DNA of 26,665 nt. It comes from Candidatus Yonathbacteria bacterium CG17_big_fil_post_rev_8_21_14_2_50_43_9 (GTDB taxonomy: Bacteria > Patescibacteriota > Minisyncoccia > Phycocordibacterales > UBA1550). Below, in pieces: positions 16,292 to 22,849 of this stretch. The notes beneath the pieces were generated by a model that did no database searches, was not told the DNA's origin, and saw nothing but the letters and a program-made list of their open reading frames with translations. How positions within the stretch are numbered: the stretch's first letter is position 1; every line of letters begins with the position of its first letter. The translations under genes were made by a program, and so were the position numbers. The stretch lies in NCBI GenBank assembly GCA_002771015.1, contig PCUO01000018.1, positions 1-26,665 on the forward strand. Direction: 5' to 3'.

Positions 16292-16489
16292 ATGGAACAA
16301 GAAATTATAAATCGCCTTCAGGCGCACGAGGAACTTTTGCAAAAGGTGTACATTTCAACAGAAAAAACACGTAAGTATTTTTTGTGGACATTTTATGCGA
16401 CATTTGCGCTTTTCGTACTCCCGCTTGTTGGACTTATGTTTGCAATGCCGGTGCTTCTATCAACACTAGGTACCGCGTACGGATTTTAA
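16292..16489 (+). CDS. Small single-pass membrane protein, 65 aa
   Basis: The N-terminal 30 residues are amphipathic and charged (MEQEIINRLQAHEELLQKVY, then STEKTRKY). They are followed by one long hydrophobic segment, about 31-57 (FLWTFYATFALFVLPLVGLM, then FAMPVLL), and a short tail. Proteins with a KTRKYxLWTF start followed by a LP-L-GL helix are, from memory, common in Parcubacteria genomes, but I know no assigned function. No SD; a TAGAAT hexamer is 6 nt upstream of the start. It is followed by a repeat-bearing non-coding stretch. Confidence 0.7.
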   Translation: MEQEIINRLQAHEELLQKVYISTEKTRKYFLWTFYATFALFVLPLVGLMFAMPVLLSTLGTAYGF

Positions 16490-16785
16490 GAAAAAAACAA
16501 GGAGCTTCGCGACTATATTCAAGCGAGTGAGCGAAATGAAAACTAGCAAGTATTAATTTCCGAGCGAGCGATGAATATATTGTACCCAGTTATATGTTTT
16601 CCTTACCCAGTTAAAGGATTTCAAATTAATATCAACAAATTACAATATATGATAAAATCATACTGCAACGGTATCAAATTACCAGTGTGTTTAATAGGGA
16701 ATTTGAAATCACGACTTTGGGACATCCTCAAATCATATTTAACTGGGTGGCAATTTTACTTTTGCTTCACTAGCTAAAATCAGCC
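16490..16785. other. Intergenic stretch of 296 nt with nested inverted repeats
   Basis: No credible gene. The first 90 nt include a short open stretch (KNKELRDYIQASERNEN) without a start, perhaps a gene remnant. The remainder is the AT-rich repeat block described at 16583-16748. A TAAAAT at 16775-16780 ends 5 nt before the rmuC ATG. Confidence 0.5.
16583..16748. repeat. Nested inverted repeats, MITE-like or structured RNA
   Basis: TACCCAGTTA occurs twice in direct orientation (16583-16592 and 16604-16613). The second copy, as ACCCAGTTAAA (16605-16615), is the exact reverse complement of TTTAACTGGGT (16738-16748). Just inside, GATTTCAAATT (16617-16627) is the exact reverse complement of AATTTGAAATC (16700-16710). 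So two nested 11-bp pairs enclose 144 bp. Confidence 0.65.
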
Positions 16786-17901
16786 ATGGACTCAATTCTA
16801 CTTATTTTTATAGGGCTAGCAATAGGCGTAATTGTCGCATTTATTTTTGTGACATTTTTGCGAAAGCAAAGTGACGCGAATACAGAACCGCAAGGCGACG
16901 CTTTGATGCTTATTCAAAATCAACTTGGAAATTTTCAAGCGCAACTCGGCGACTTTATGAAGACAGTTGACGCAAAAGTCAGCTCTTCAAACAAGGAAAT
17001 GCAAGATACTGTGCGTATGCAGTTTAGCGAATCACAAAAACTCATTCGTGAGATTAACGAACAAGTCAAACACGACCTCACAAATGTTGCAAAAGAAATG
17101 ACTTCAGCGAACGAAACAAGCAAGCAGGTTCTTGGCATTACCGACCAACTTAAAAATCTCGAAAAAGTCCTTACTCACCAAAAGCAAAGGGGGAATCTCG
17201 GCGAGGCTGCGCTTGAGCTTGTTCTGTCTCAAATATTGCCTCCTGGCACATACAAACTACAACATGAATTCAAAAATGGTGATGTTGTTGATGCTGTAAT
17301 TTTGTCTCCCGGAGGTATGATTCCCGTTGATGCGAAATTTTCGCTTGATAATTACAATCGTATTACGAATGAAACTGATCCAACACGCAAAGAAGAGCTT
17401 GAAAAAGACTTTCGTAATGATCTAAAAAAACGAATAGATGAAACTGCAAAATATGTTCGTGAGGGTGAGGGAACTCTTCCCTTTGCATTCATGTTTATTC
17501 CAGCTGAGGGGATTTTCTATGACCTACTCGTTAACGAGGTCGGAACATTAAAGGGTAACACGAGAAGTCTCATTAATTATGCATCAAGTGAGAAAAAAGT
17601 TATTATTGTGTCGCCGACGACGTTCGCAGCATATTTACAATCAGTCCTTTACGGATTTAAAGCTTTAAAAATTGAGAAAACTGCACAACTTATAATTGGG
17701 CGAGTTCAAGAATTAAATAAACATTTAATTGCCTATGAGGAATATTTGAAAAAACTTGGTGCATCGCTTGGCACAACTGTAAATCATTACAATACGGCCT
17801 ACAAAGAGCTTAAAAAAGTTGACAAAGATATGGTAAAGATTACCGGCGAAACTGCAAGTATTGACCCTCTCATAATTGAAAAACCTGTAATTGAAGAATA
17901 G
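16786..17901 (+). CDS. rmuC: RmuC family protein
   Basis: A 371-residue protein. RmuC limits DNA inversions between short inverted repeats in E. coli and has a restriction-endonuclease-like fold. Residues about 4-27 form an N-terminal membrane anchor (SILLIFIGLAIGVIVAFIFV). Residues 40-140 are a long coiled coil (ending QVLGITDQLKNLEKVLTHQK). The nuclease-like core follows, with GNLGEAALELVLSQILPPG, QHEFKNGDVVDAVILSPGG, IPVDAKFSLDNY and FMFIPAEGIFYDLL. The tail is a second helical segment. Length is slightly below the E. coli protein (475). TAAAAT lies 5 nt before the ATG and there is no SD. It sits among several strong inverted repeats, which is suggestive given its known role, but that may be coincidence. 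Confidence 0.92.
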   Translation: MDSILLIFIGLAIGVIVAFIFVTFLRKQSDANTEPQGDALMLIQNQLGNFQAQLGDFMKTVDAKVSSSNKEMQDTVRMQFSESQKLIREINEQVKHDLTNVAKEMTSANETSKQVLGITDQLKNLEKVLTHQKQRGNLGEAALELVLSQILPPGTYKLQHEFKNGDVVDAVILSPGGMIPVDAKFSLDNYNRITNETDPTRKEELEKDFRNDLKKRIDETAKYVREGEGTLPFAFMFIPAEGIFYDLLVNEVGTLKGNTRSLINYASSEKKVIIVSPTTFAAYLQSVLYGFKALKIEKTAQLIIGRVQELNKHLIAYEEYLKKLGASLGTTVNHYNTAYKELKKVDKDMVKITGETASIDPLIIEKPVIEE

Positions 17902-17944
17902 AGAAGAATAGAAATTTCCCTCCTGACTACTCCACCCCAACCCC

Positions 17945-17982
17945 TTGCATAATAAGCTCACGATCGTGAGCTTATTATGCAA
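17945..17982. repeat. 38-bp perfect palindrome without loop
   Basis: TTGCATAATAAGCTCACGA is followed directly by its exact reverse complement, with GATC at the centre. There is no T-run, so it is not a standard terminator. It begins 43 nt after the rmuC stop. Confidence 0.9.
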
Positions 17983-17986
17983 ACAG

Positions 17987-18043
17987 AAAAATAGAAATTA
18001 ATAATAATGTGGCGACCGCTACATTATTCCTAATTTCTATTTT
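17987..18043. terminator. Long hairpin downstream of rmuC
   Basis: AAAATAGAAATTA (17988-18000) pairs with TAATTTCTATTTT (18031-18043). After a 3/3 internal loop, ATAATGT pairs with ACATTAT around GGCGACCGCT. The right arm ends in TTTT, so it probably terminates rmuC. Confidence 0.65.
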
Positions 18044-18055
18044 GTGACAAAAAAA

Positions 18056-18345
18056 CCCGAAACGCAAAGGGGGAGCGTTTCGGGGTGGTCATATTATCCC
18101 ATTGTGGTAAAAAAGTGGGGACCTAGGGATGTATCATATGGATCCATCGCAGGAGAGAGAGGAGTCATACTCAACCCGTACCTCAAAAGCTAAGCTCCAC
18201 ATGATAGGATTTTTCCTTTATCCTCGAGAAGATGAGGCATCAGGTAATCCCAGTTCAAATGTAACAAAAAAGTGTTGCCTTGTCAAGGGAATCCTCCTCC
18301 TACAGAGTGCCGACATCTGTGGGAGGAGGATAGGTGTCGGGGGCT
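18056..18345 (+). ncRNA. Structured gene-free stretch before rplU, candidate non-coding RNA or leader
   Basis: About 290 nt without a convincing gene but dense in hairpins. CCCGAAACGC/GCGTTTCGGG (18056-18084) encloses AAAGGGGGA. GAGT/ACTC and AGGAT/ATCCT form small hairpins. A 16-bp stem, 18291-18306 with 18316-18331 (one T-G wobble), pairs an anti-SD-like CCTCCTCC with GGAGGAGG. A competing 8-bp stem pairs CCGACATC (18310-18317) with GGTGTCGG (18333-18340). I could not match it to tmRNA, RNase P RNA, SRP RNA or a known riboswitch. Confidence 0.4.
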
Positions 18346-18372
18346 TGCATTTCCTTTTATTTAGTGTAGAAT
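18345..18372 (+). promoter_or_regulatory. Candidate rplU promoter
   Basis: TTGCAT (18345-18350), 16-nt spacer, TAGAAT (18367-18372). ATG 18382 follows 9 nt later, with a short GAGG in between that may help initiation. Confidence 0.55.
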
Positions 18373-18381
18373 ACGAGGACT

Positions 18382-18699
18382 ATGAATTTTGCAGTAATAC
18401 AAACAGGAGGTAAGCAATACAAGGTCGCTCCGGGCGAAACTCTCCTTATTGAGAAGCTTCAGGGTGAGCCGAAAGTTGGAGACAAAATCATCTTTGACCA
18501 GGTTCTCCTAGTAAACGACGGCTCAAAGACCCTCGTTGGCGCGCCAGTGGTTGCAGGAGCCTCGGTACACGCAACCCTCGCAGAGGAAGGACGTGGCAAG
18601 AAGGTGATTGTCATCCGTTACCGCAACAAGTCCCGCTACTTCAAGAAAAACGGCCATCGCCAGCCTTTTATGAAAGTAACGATTGACGCGATTAAGTAA
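18382..18699 (+). CDS. rplU: 50S ribosomal protein bL21
   Basis: A 105-residue ribosomal protein that binds 23S rRNA next to L20. Typical landmarks: MNFAVIQTGGKQYKVAPGE at the N terminus, GDKIIFDQVLLV, and the C-terminal signature RYRNKSRYFKKNGHRQPF. Length is exactly that of the family (about 103). In most bacteria rpmA (bL27) follows directly; here rpmA is about 7 kb away on the other strand. The gene is monocistronic between its own promoter and an intrinsic terminator, and it is preceded by an unusual structured stretch. Confidence 0.97.
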   Translation: MNFAVIQTGGKQYKVAPGETLLIEKLQGEPKVGDKIIFDQVLLVNDGSKTLVGAPVVAGASVHATLAEEGRGKKVIVIRYRNKSRYFKKNGHRQPFMKVTIDAIK

Positions 18700-18773
18700 A
18701 GGCGCGGACTGTAGCTGATTGTCCAAGACACGAACCTGATGGTTCGTAAACGCAGAAGATTGCATAAATTAAG

Positions 18774-18801
18774 AAAAACCGGTAACGATACCGGTTTTTT
18801 T
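18774..18801. terminator. Terminator between rplU and the converging micro-gene
   Basis: AAAAACCGGTA and TACCGGTTTTT pair around ACGA, with a T7 run on the plus strand and T5 on the minus strand. A second hairpin, ACGAACC/GGTTCGT, lies just upstream (18730-18747). Confidence 0.92.
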
Positions 18802-18867
18802 GTTTGCATTAAACTACATACTACACGCCACCCGCTGGTCCTGCAAGGCTCATCATTGAGGACATCG

Positions 18868-18990
18868 TCAAATCCACTCTGCTCTGACGAGTACAGGTTT
18901 TTGGTTTATGACCAGATGTATATCCAAACGTATATCAGAAGCTTCTAAAGGGAGCCCGCAACTACAGCCACATATTTTTTCTCTGTTCAT
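18868..18990 (-). CDS. Cys-rich micro-protein, 40 aa (CGCSCG motif)
   Basis: Starts at ATG 18990 with a good SD (GGGAG, 6 nt upstream) and reads MNREKICGCSCGLPLEASD, then a hydrophobic/charged tail ending VRAEWI. The three clustered cysteines suggest metal (zinc or iron-sulfur) binding. The CGCxCGxPLE core is shared with the micro-gene at 19111-19295, so the two are probably paralogous. An in-frame extension to 19104 exists, but the SD and an extended -10 (TGGTATTAT near 19031-19039, minus strand) favour the short form. It ends before the bidirectional rplU terminator. Function unknown. Confidence 0.6.
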   Translation of the reverse strand: MNREKICGCSCGLPLEASDIRLDIHLVINQKPVLVRAEWI

Positions 18991-19068
18991 ATCAAACTCC
19001 CAAAAAAGGACTACGTAAAAAACTTCTGAGAATATAATACCATACGAGAGCGTAAAATTCTGAATTTC

Positions 19069-19098
19069 AAAAAAAACCGACATTGCTATCGGTTTTTT
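19069..19098. terminator. Terminator between the two Cys-rich micro-genes
   Basis: CCGA and TCGG with long flanking A and T runs (AAAAAACCGA / TCGGTTTTTT) around CATTGCTA. On the minus strand it lies 12 nt after the TAA at 19111, which supports that stop as the true end of the upstream micro-gene. Confidence 0.85.
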
Positions 19099-19110
19099 AC
19101 TCATGTTGAT

Positions 19111-19295
19111 TTAATAGCTACACCCTGTACCGCCGGTCTTGTACGCAGGAATGATGGTCGTTGCGTCATGAGCAGTTTCTACTTGTAACCCATCTTTGGG
19201 TCATTTTTCTCTAATGGTTTTCCACAACCACAGCCACAAAGTTCAGCAGTGTATGACGGCTGATTTTTCAAATAATCTGTCAGCGTCTGCGCCAT
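19111..19295 (-). CDS. Cys-rich micro-protein (CGCGCG motif), possible -1 frameshift gene
   Basis: ATG 19295 follows a strong SD (AAGGAG, 6 nt spacer). Frame 0 gives 38 aa with the core LCGCGCGKPLEKNDPK and stops at 19179. At the AAG codon the sequence is C CCA AAG, a canonical X XXY YYZ slippery heptamer (19200-19194). A -1 slip continues as DGLQVETAHDATTIIPAYKT and ends GGTGCSY at TAA 19111, giving 61 aa and a fourth cysteine. The -1 stop lies 12 nt from the terminator; the frame-0 stop is about 80 nt away. A short dyad (ACCCA/TGGGT) overlaps the heptamer. Alternatives are a one-base indel or a genuine 38-aa protein. The core matches the neighbouring 40-aa protein. Function unknown. Confidence 0.55.
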
Positions 19296-19379
19296 CTCGC
19301 TCTCCTTTTTTTTGTTTAAGTACAAAACTTCCTACGAAACAGACTAGCATATTAAATTCTACATTCTATATTCCGCCCA

Positions 19380-19991
19380 TTAACCTCTGTTTTTTAACGC
19401 ATGGCGAAGTGTGTCGCCGTCGGAATACTCAAGCTCTGTGCCAGTGGAGAGCCCACGACCAAGTGTGGTGATGGCAATGCCGAGCTGAGAGGTGAGAGGA
19501 GTGAGCGATTTGATTACATAATCTCGTGTGAAGTCACCCTCTGGGTTTACAGAAAATGCGAGAATTATTTCTGTGAGTCCATCGGCTACCGAACCCTCAA
19601 TCCGTTCCAAAAGCTCGCGAATACGAATCTTTGAAGCAGGGTCTTTTTCAAGCACTGGAATAGTGCCACCTAGGATAAAGTATCTCCCCGCGTAGCTTCC
19701 ACTACGACGCACACTATCAAGGTCGGTATCTTTTTCTACCACCATAAGAGTCGCGCTGTCTGCGTCATCTATACACACACCGCATAATGTGCTCGTGTCG
19801 ACATGCGGATAAAATCGAAAACATCCGGTGCACTGCGCGATATTTTTTTTGAGCGCCGTAATCTCGCTTGCGAGAACGTCTACATAGCGTGGATCCTGCA
19901 TAAGCAAAAAATACACAAAACGCCTTGCCTGGCGTGTTCCAATACCGGGGAATTTCATAAACAATTGCGCAAGTGTATCAATGTTGCTCAT
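19380..19991 (-). CDS. recR: Recombination mediator RecR
   Basis: A 203-residue protein that, with RecO/RecF, loads RecA on gapped DNA. It shows the family order: helix-hairpin-helix (FMKFPGIGTRQARRFVYFL), a C4 zinc finger with C54, C57, C70 and C73, and a Toprim domain (TLMVVEKDTDLDSVRRSG, then GRYFILGGTIPVLE). The C-terminal Walker-like stretch ends TTLGRGLSTGTELEYSDGDTL. Length is normal (about 200). It begins 9 nt after the dnaB stop without an SD, so it is the second gene of a dnaB-recR operon and relies on coupled translation. Confidence 0.96.
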   Translation of the reverse strand: MSNIDTLAQLFMKFPGIGTRQARRFVYFLLMQDPRYVDVLASEITALKKNIAQCTGCFRFYPHVDTSTLCGVCIDDADSATLMVVEKDTDLDSVRRSGSYAGRYFILGGTIPVLEKDPASKIRIRELLERIEGSVADGLTEIILAFSVNPEGDFTRDYVIKSLTPLTSQLGIAITTLGRGLSTGTELEYSDGDTLRHALKNRG

Positions 19992-20000
19992 TTTGGAAAA

Positions 20001-21413
20001 TTAGAACTCTTCGAAATCTCCGCCAGCATGGCGGGTTACGCCATTGTACTCGTGATGTTTATCAATTGACATAAATGTTGATTTTTCCTCGTCAAAATAA
20101 AGTTTAATAGCTCCAACTGGACCGTTTCTGTGCTTTTCTACAATAATTTCAGCAACATTTGTTTTTTCGGCATTTTTATCCATCTTATCCTCGCGGTGGA
20201 TAAACATCACCACGTCAGCATCTTGCTCGATAGAACCAGAGTCACGAAGGTCAGACAACTTTGGCTTCCCTCCACGGGATTCAAGCGCTCGAGAGAGCTG
20301 CGACAATGCAATTACTGGAACATCAAGATCCTTTGCGAGCCCCTTGAGTGAATGCGAAATTTCTGTTACTTGGTTCACCATTGAGTCGTAATGACGCGCG
20401 GTATTCATAAGTTGAAGATAGTCCACTATAATGAGTCCAAGTCCGTGCTCACTCTTCAGCTTTCGTGCAGCGGAACGCATTTTCATAATAGTATTACCAG
20501 ATTGGTCGTCAATAAAAATAGGAGCCTTTGAAAGTCTATCAAGAGAGTTGCGAAGTTTATCAAAATCCTCATCTAGTGATAGTTTCCCTGTTCGAAGCTT
20601 CCATGCATTCACGCGCGCTTCTGCGGAAAGCATTTTGTCTACAAGTTGCTGTGTGTTCATCTCTAGAGAAAAAATACCAACAGGGATATTATGATGAATT
20701 GCGGCCTGACGCGCGATATCCAGAGCAAGAGTTGTTTTACCCATGGATGGACGCGCAGCGAGAATAATAAGGTCGGACTTTTGAAAACCTGATAGGAGTG
20801 TGTCTAACTCAGCAAAACCAGATGGGACCCCGCGAAGCTCACCTCCAGTTTTGTGCATTTTATCCAAACGTTCCCACGCCTCCTCTAGAGTATCCTTAAG
20901 TCCAATAAATTTCTTACTAACACTAGAGTTTGTAACAGAGTATATTTTCTTTTCTGCTTCGTCTAGCACATTTTCAATTTGTTCAACTTCATTATAGCCA
21001 AGCTCTGAAATATGCGCAGCTGCATCAATGAGCGCGCGCAAAATATATTTACGTTGAATAATTTCCGCATAATGTTTTGCGTTTGTAGAAGAAGGCACTG
21101 TGTCCACAAGTTCTGCAAGATAGCTTCCCCCGCCTATTGCGTCAAATTTTCCGCGTTCCTTCAGACGAGTAGAGACTGAGAGTAGGTCAATAGGCTCATG
21201 CCTTGTGTGAAGCTCAAGCATCGCATCAAAAAGCATACGATGTTTGTCTACATAAAAAGTTTCGCGCGAGACAATATCTGCCACGTCGTACATACCGTCT
21301 GGACGTAGCATAAGAGAGCCAAGTAACGCCTTTTCAGTTTCTATATTTTGAGGCGGAATACGAAGCTCGTGAGTCTTGAACTGTCGGGTTGGAATAGCGA
21401 TTTTGCTTGTCAT
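20001..21413 (-). CDS. dnaB: Replicative DNA helicase DnaB
   Basis: A 470-residue hexameric 5'-3' helicase of the replication fork. The N-terminal domain starts RIPPQNIETEKALLGSLM. A linker is followed by the RecA-like domain with FAELDTLLSGFQKSDLIILA, Walker A ARPSMGKTT (about 219-227), EMNTQQLVDKML (H1a/H2), Walker B LIIVDYLQLM, VIALSQLSRALESR (H3) and LRDSGSIEQDADVVMFIHRE (H4). The length is normal and no intein is present. The C terminus ends in an acidic GGDFEEF, similar to SSB-like tips. A TGATACAAT extended -10 is 6 nt before the ATG, so the dnaB-recR mRNA is probably leaderless. Confidence 0.97.
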   Translation of the reverse strand: MTSKIAIPTRQFKTHELRIPPQNIETEKALLGSLMLRPDGMYDVADIVSRETFYVDKHRMLFDAMLELHTRHEPIDLLSVSTRLKERGKFDAIGGGSYLAELVDTVPSSTNAKHYAEIIQRKYILRALIDAAAHISELGYNEVEQIENVLDEAEKKIYSVTNSSVSKKFIGLKDTLEEAWERLDKMHKTGGELRGVPSGFAELDTLLSGFQKSDLIILAARPSMGKTTLALDIARQAAIHHNIPVGIFSLEMNTQQLVDKMLSAEARVNAWKLRTGKLSLDEDFDKLRNSLDRLSKAPIFIDDQSGNTIMKMRSAARKLKSEHGLGLIIVDYLQLMNTARHYDSMVNQVTEISHSLKGLAKDLDVPVIALSQLSRALESRGGKPKLSDLRDSGSIEQDADVVMFIHREDKMDKNAEKTNVAEIIVEKHRNGPVGAIKLYFDEEKSTFMSIDKHHEYNGVTRHAGGDFEEF

Positions 21414-21419
21414 TGAGCC

Positions 21420-21428
21420 ATTGTATCA
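21420..21428 (-). promoter_or_regulatory. Extended -10 of dnaB
   Basis: On the minus strand TGA-TACAAT ends 6 nt before the ATG (GGCTCA spacer), placing the start point at the ATG. Confidence 0.5.
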
Positions 21429-21514
21429 CAGGTGGAAAATCCTCAAAATTGAAAAAGGGGAAAAGGTGGGGGATAAGAGGTGGATACAAAATTAGACCAC
21501 AAAAACAAAAAATG

Positions 21515-22849
21515 TTAGTCCAATTTTGATATTTTGGTGCCTTTTTCGGTGTCTTCAACCCTCCAACCGAGAAAATTTATTTCATTGCGAATTTTATCTG
21601 ATTTTTTCCAGTCCTTGTTTTCGCGAGCTTCTTCGCGTGATTTGGTAAGCACTTTGATATTGTTTGGGACAGTTTCCTTTTTGCGCACAAAAAGCCCTAA
21701 ACCAAACACGCGGTCAAAGTCTAAAAGTGTAGCGGTTTTGTCGGCAGGCGAGATCGATGCGTCTTTTGCAACCTCCCACGCTAGTGCAAGCGCGCGCGGA
21801 ATATCTAAATCCTGTGTTATAAAATCAACAAAACGTTCCTTATAATCCTTGTTTACAGAACCAACCTCCTCGCCAATATGCTCTGTGAGTTTTTTTAAGG
21901 CATTTTGCGCGCCTTCAAGAGCTTCAAATGTAAAATTAAGTTTGGAACGATAGTGAGCTCCGAGCACAAAGTACCTAAAAGCAAGAGGGGGGAAACCGCT
22001 TTCTGTTATTATCTTTAGAGTCGTGTGGTTGCCTAGAGATTTGGACATTTTTTGACCGTCAACCATCACAAACTCATTATGAAGCCATATTTTCACAAAA
22101 GGTTTTCCGTTGAATGCTTCTGACTGCGATATTTCATTTGTGTGATGGGGGAAAATAAGGTCCACTCCGCCGGTGTGAATGTCTATTGTCTCGCCTAAAG
22201 TATCGCGCGCCATTTCGGAGCACTCTATATGCCACCCAGGACGACCGCGCCCAAACGAAGCATCATACGCATTACCATAGTCATCGGGCGTTTCAAATTT
22301 CCATAGAGCAAAATCCCGAGCAGATTTCTTGTCGAGTGTGCCCTCTACGCGCGCCTCTGTTTCGGCGTCCATATTCAAATGTGCGAGAGCGCCGTAATTT
22401 TTTGCTTTCGCTACTTCAAAATATACACCATCAGATGTCTTGTAAGCAAACCCTTCGCGTATAAGTTTTTCAATCATTACAATCATGCCACCAACATGAG
22501 CAGTGGCGTGGGGTATCTTATGCGGAGTGAGAACATTTAATGACTTAAGGTCAGCAAAAAGAAAATTTTCGTATTCAAGTCCTAGCGTGTGAATAGAAAC
22601 ACCTTGTTCATTCGCGCGCGTAATCATTTTGTCGTCAATATCAGTAATGTTCATCACCTGCATTACATCATGTCCTGTATATTCAAGTACGCGACGAAGC
22701 ATATCGTTCACAATAAACGAACGCAAATTGCCGATATGCGCGAAGCCGTACACAGTAGGCCCGCAGTTGTACATCCGCACCTCTCGGTCATGAATAGGCT
22801 CCAATTTTTCAATAGAGCGAGAGAGAGAGTTAAACAATCTTACATCCAT
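21515..22849 (-). CDS. cysS: Cysteinyl-tRNA synthetase
   Basis: A 444-residue class I aminoacyl-tRNA synthetase. The N terminus has the zinc cysteine C29 in YNCGPTVYGFAHIGNLRSF, which includes the HIGH-type motif HIGN (38-41). GWHIECSEMA and FPHHTNEISQSEA supply the other zinc ligands that select cysteine. QKMSKSLGN is the KMSKS loop. The C-terminal helical and anticodon-binding part is short, which explains the length (E. coli 461). Its ATG lies inside the last codons of corA (10-nt overlap), so the two are translationally coupled. No own promoter or SD was seen. Confidence 0.97.
   Translation of the reverse strand: MDVRLFNSLSRSIEKLEPIHDREVRMYNCGPTVYGFAHIGNLRSFIVNDMLRRVLEYTGHDVMQVMNITDIDDKMITRANEQGVSIHTLGLEYENFLFADLKSLNVLTPHKIPHATAHVGGMIVMIEKLIREGFAYKTSDGVYFEVAKAKNYGALAHLNMDAETEARVEGTLDKKSARDFALWKFETPDDYGNAYDASFGRGRPGWHIECSEMARDTLGETIDIHTGGVDLIFPHHTNEISQSEAFNGKPFVKIWLHNEFVMVDGQKMSKSLGNHTTLKIITESGFPPLAFRYFVLGAHYRSKLNFTFEALEGAQNALKKLTEHIGEEVGSVNKDYKERFVDFITQDLDIPRALALAWEVAKDASISPADKTATLLDFDRVFGLGLFVRKKETVPNNIKVLTKSREEARENKDWKKSDKIRNEINFLGWRVEDTEKGTKISKLD

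Noticed and set aside
16571-16777. 68-codon frame in the spacer before rmuC
   Set aside because: It coincides with the nested inverted repeats, has no start signal and reads as low-complexity AT-rich translation.
18240-18275. GTTCAAAT resembling a tRNA or tmRNA T-loop
   Set aside because: No matching T-stem, acceptor stem or CCA-side pairing, and no tag reading frame; likewise GGTTCGTA near 18740 is only part of a 7-bp hairpin.
18129-18413. 94-codon plus-strand frame running into rplU
   Set aside because: It crosses the 16-bp stem-loop and overlaps the rplU start by 32 nt. Its composition is not protein-like and the ATG has no properly spaced SD, so I treat the stretch as structured non-coding DNA.
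18739-18948. Frame opening with a very basic MVRKRRRLHKLRKTG, like a small ribosomal protein
   Set aside because: The rplU terminator lies inside it, the rest of the frame is not protein-like, and it runs antisense to the better supported Cys-rich micro-gene.
18868-18990. C CCT TTA heptamer in the 40-aa Cys-rich gene as another frameshift site
   Set aside because: The phase is correct, but the -1 frame stops after three more codons, so it would not extend the protein.
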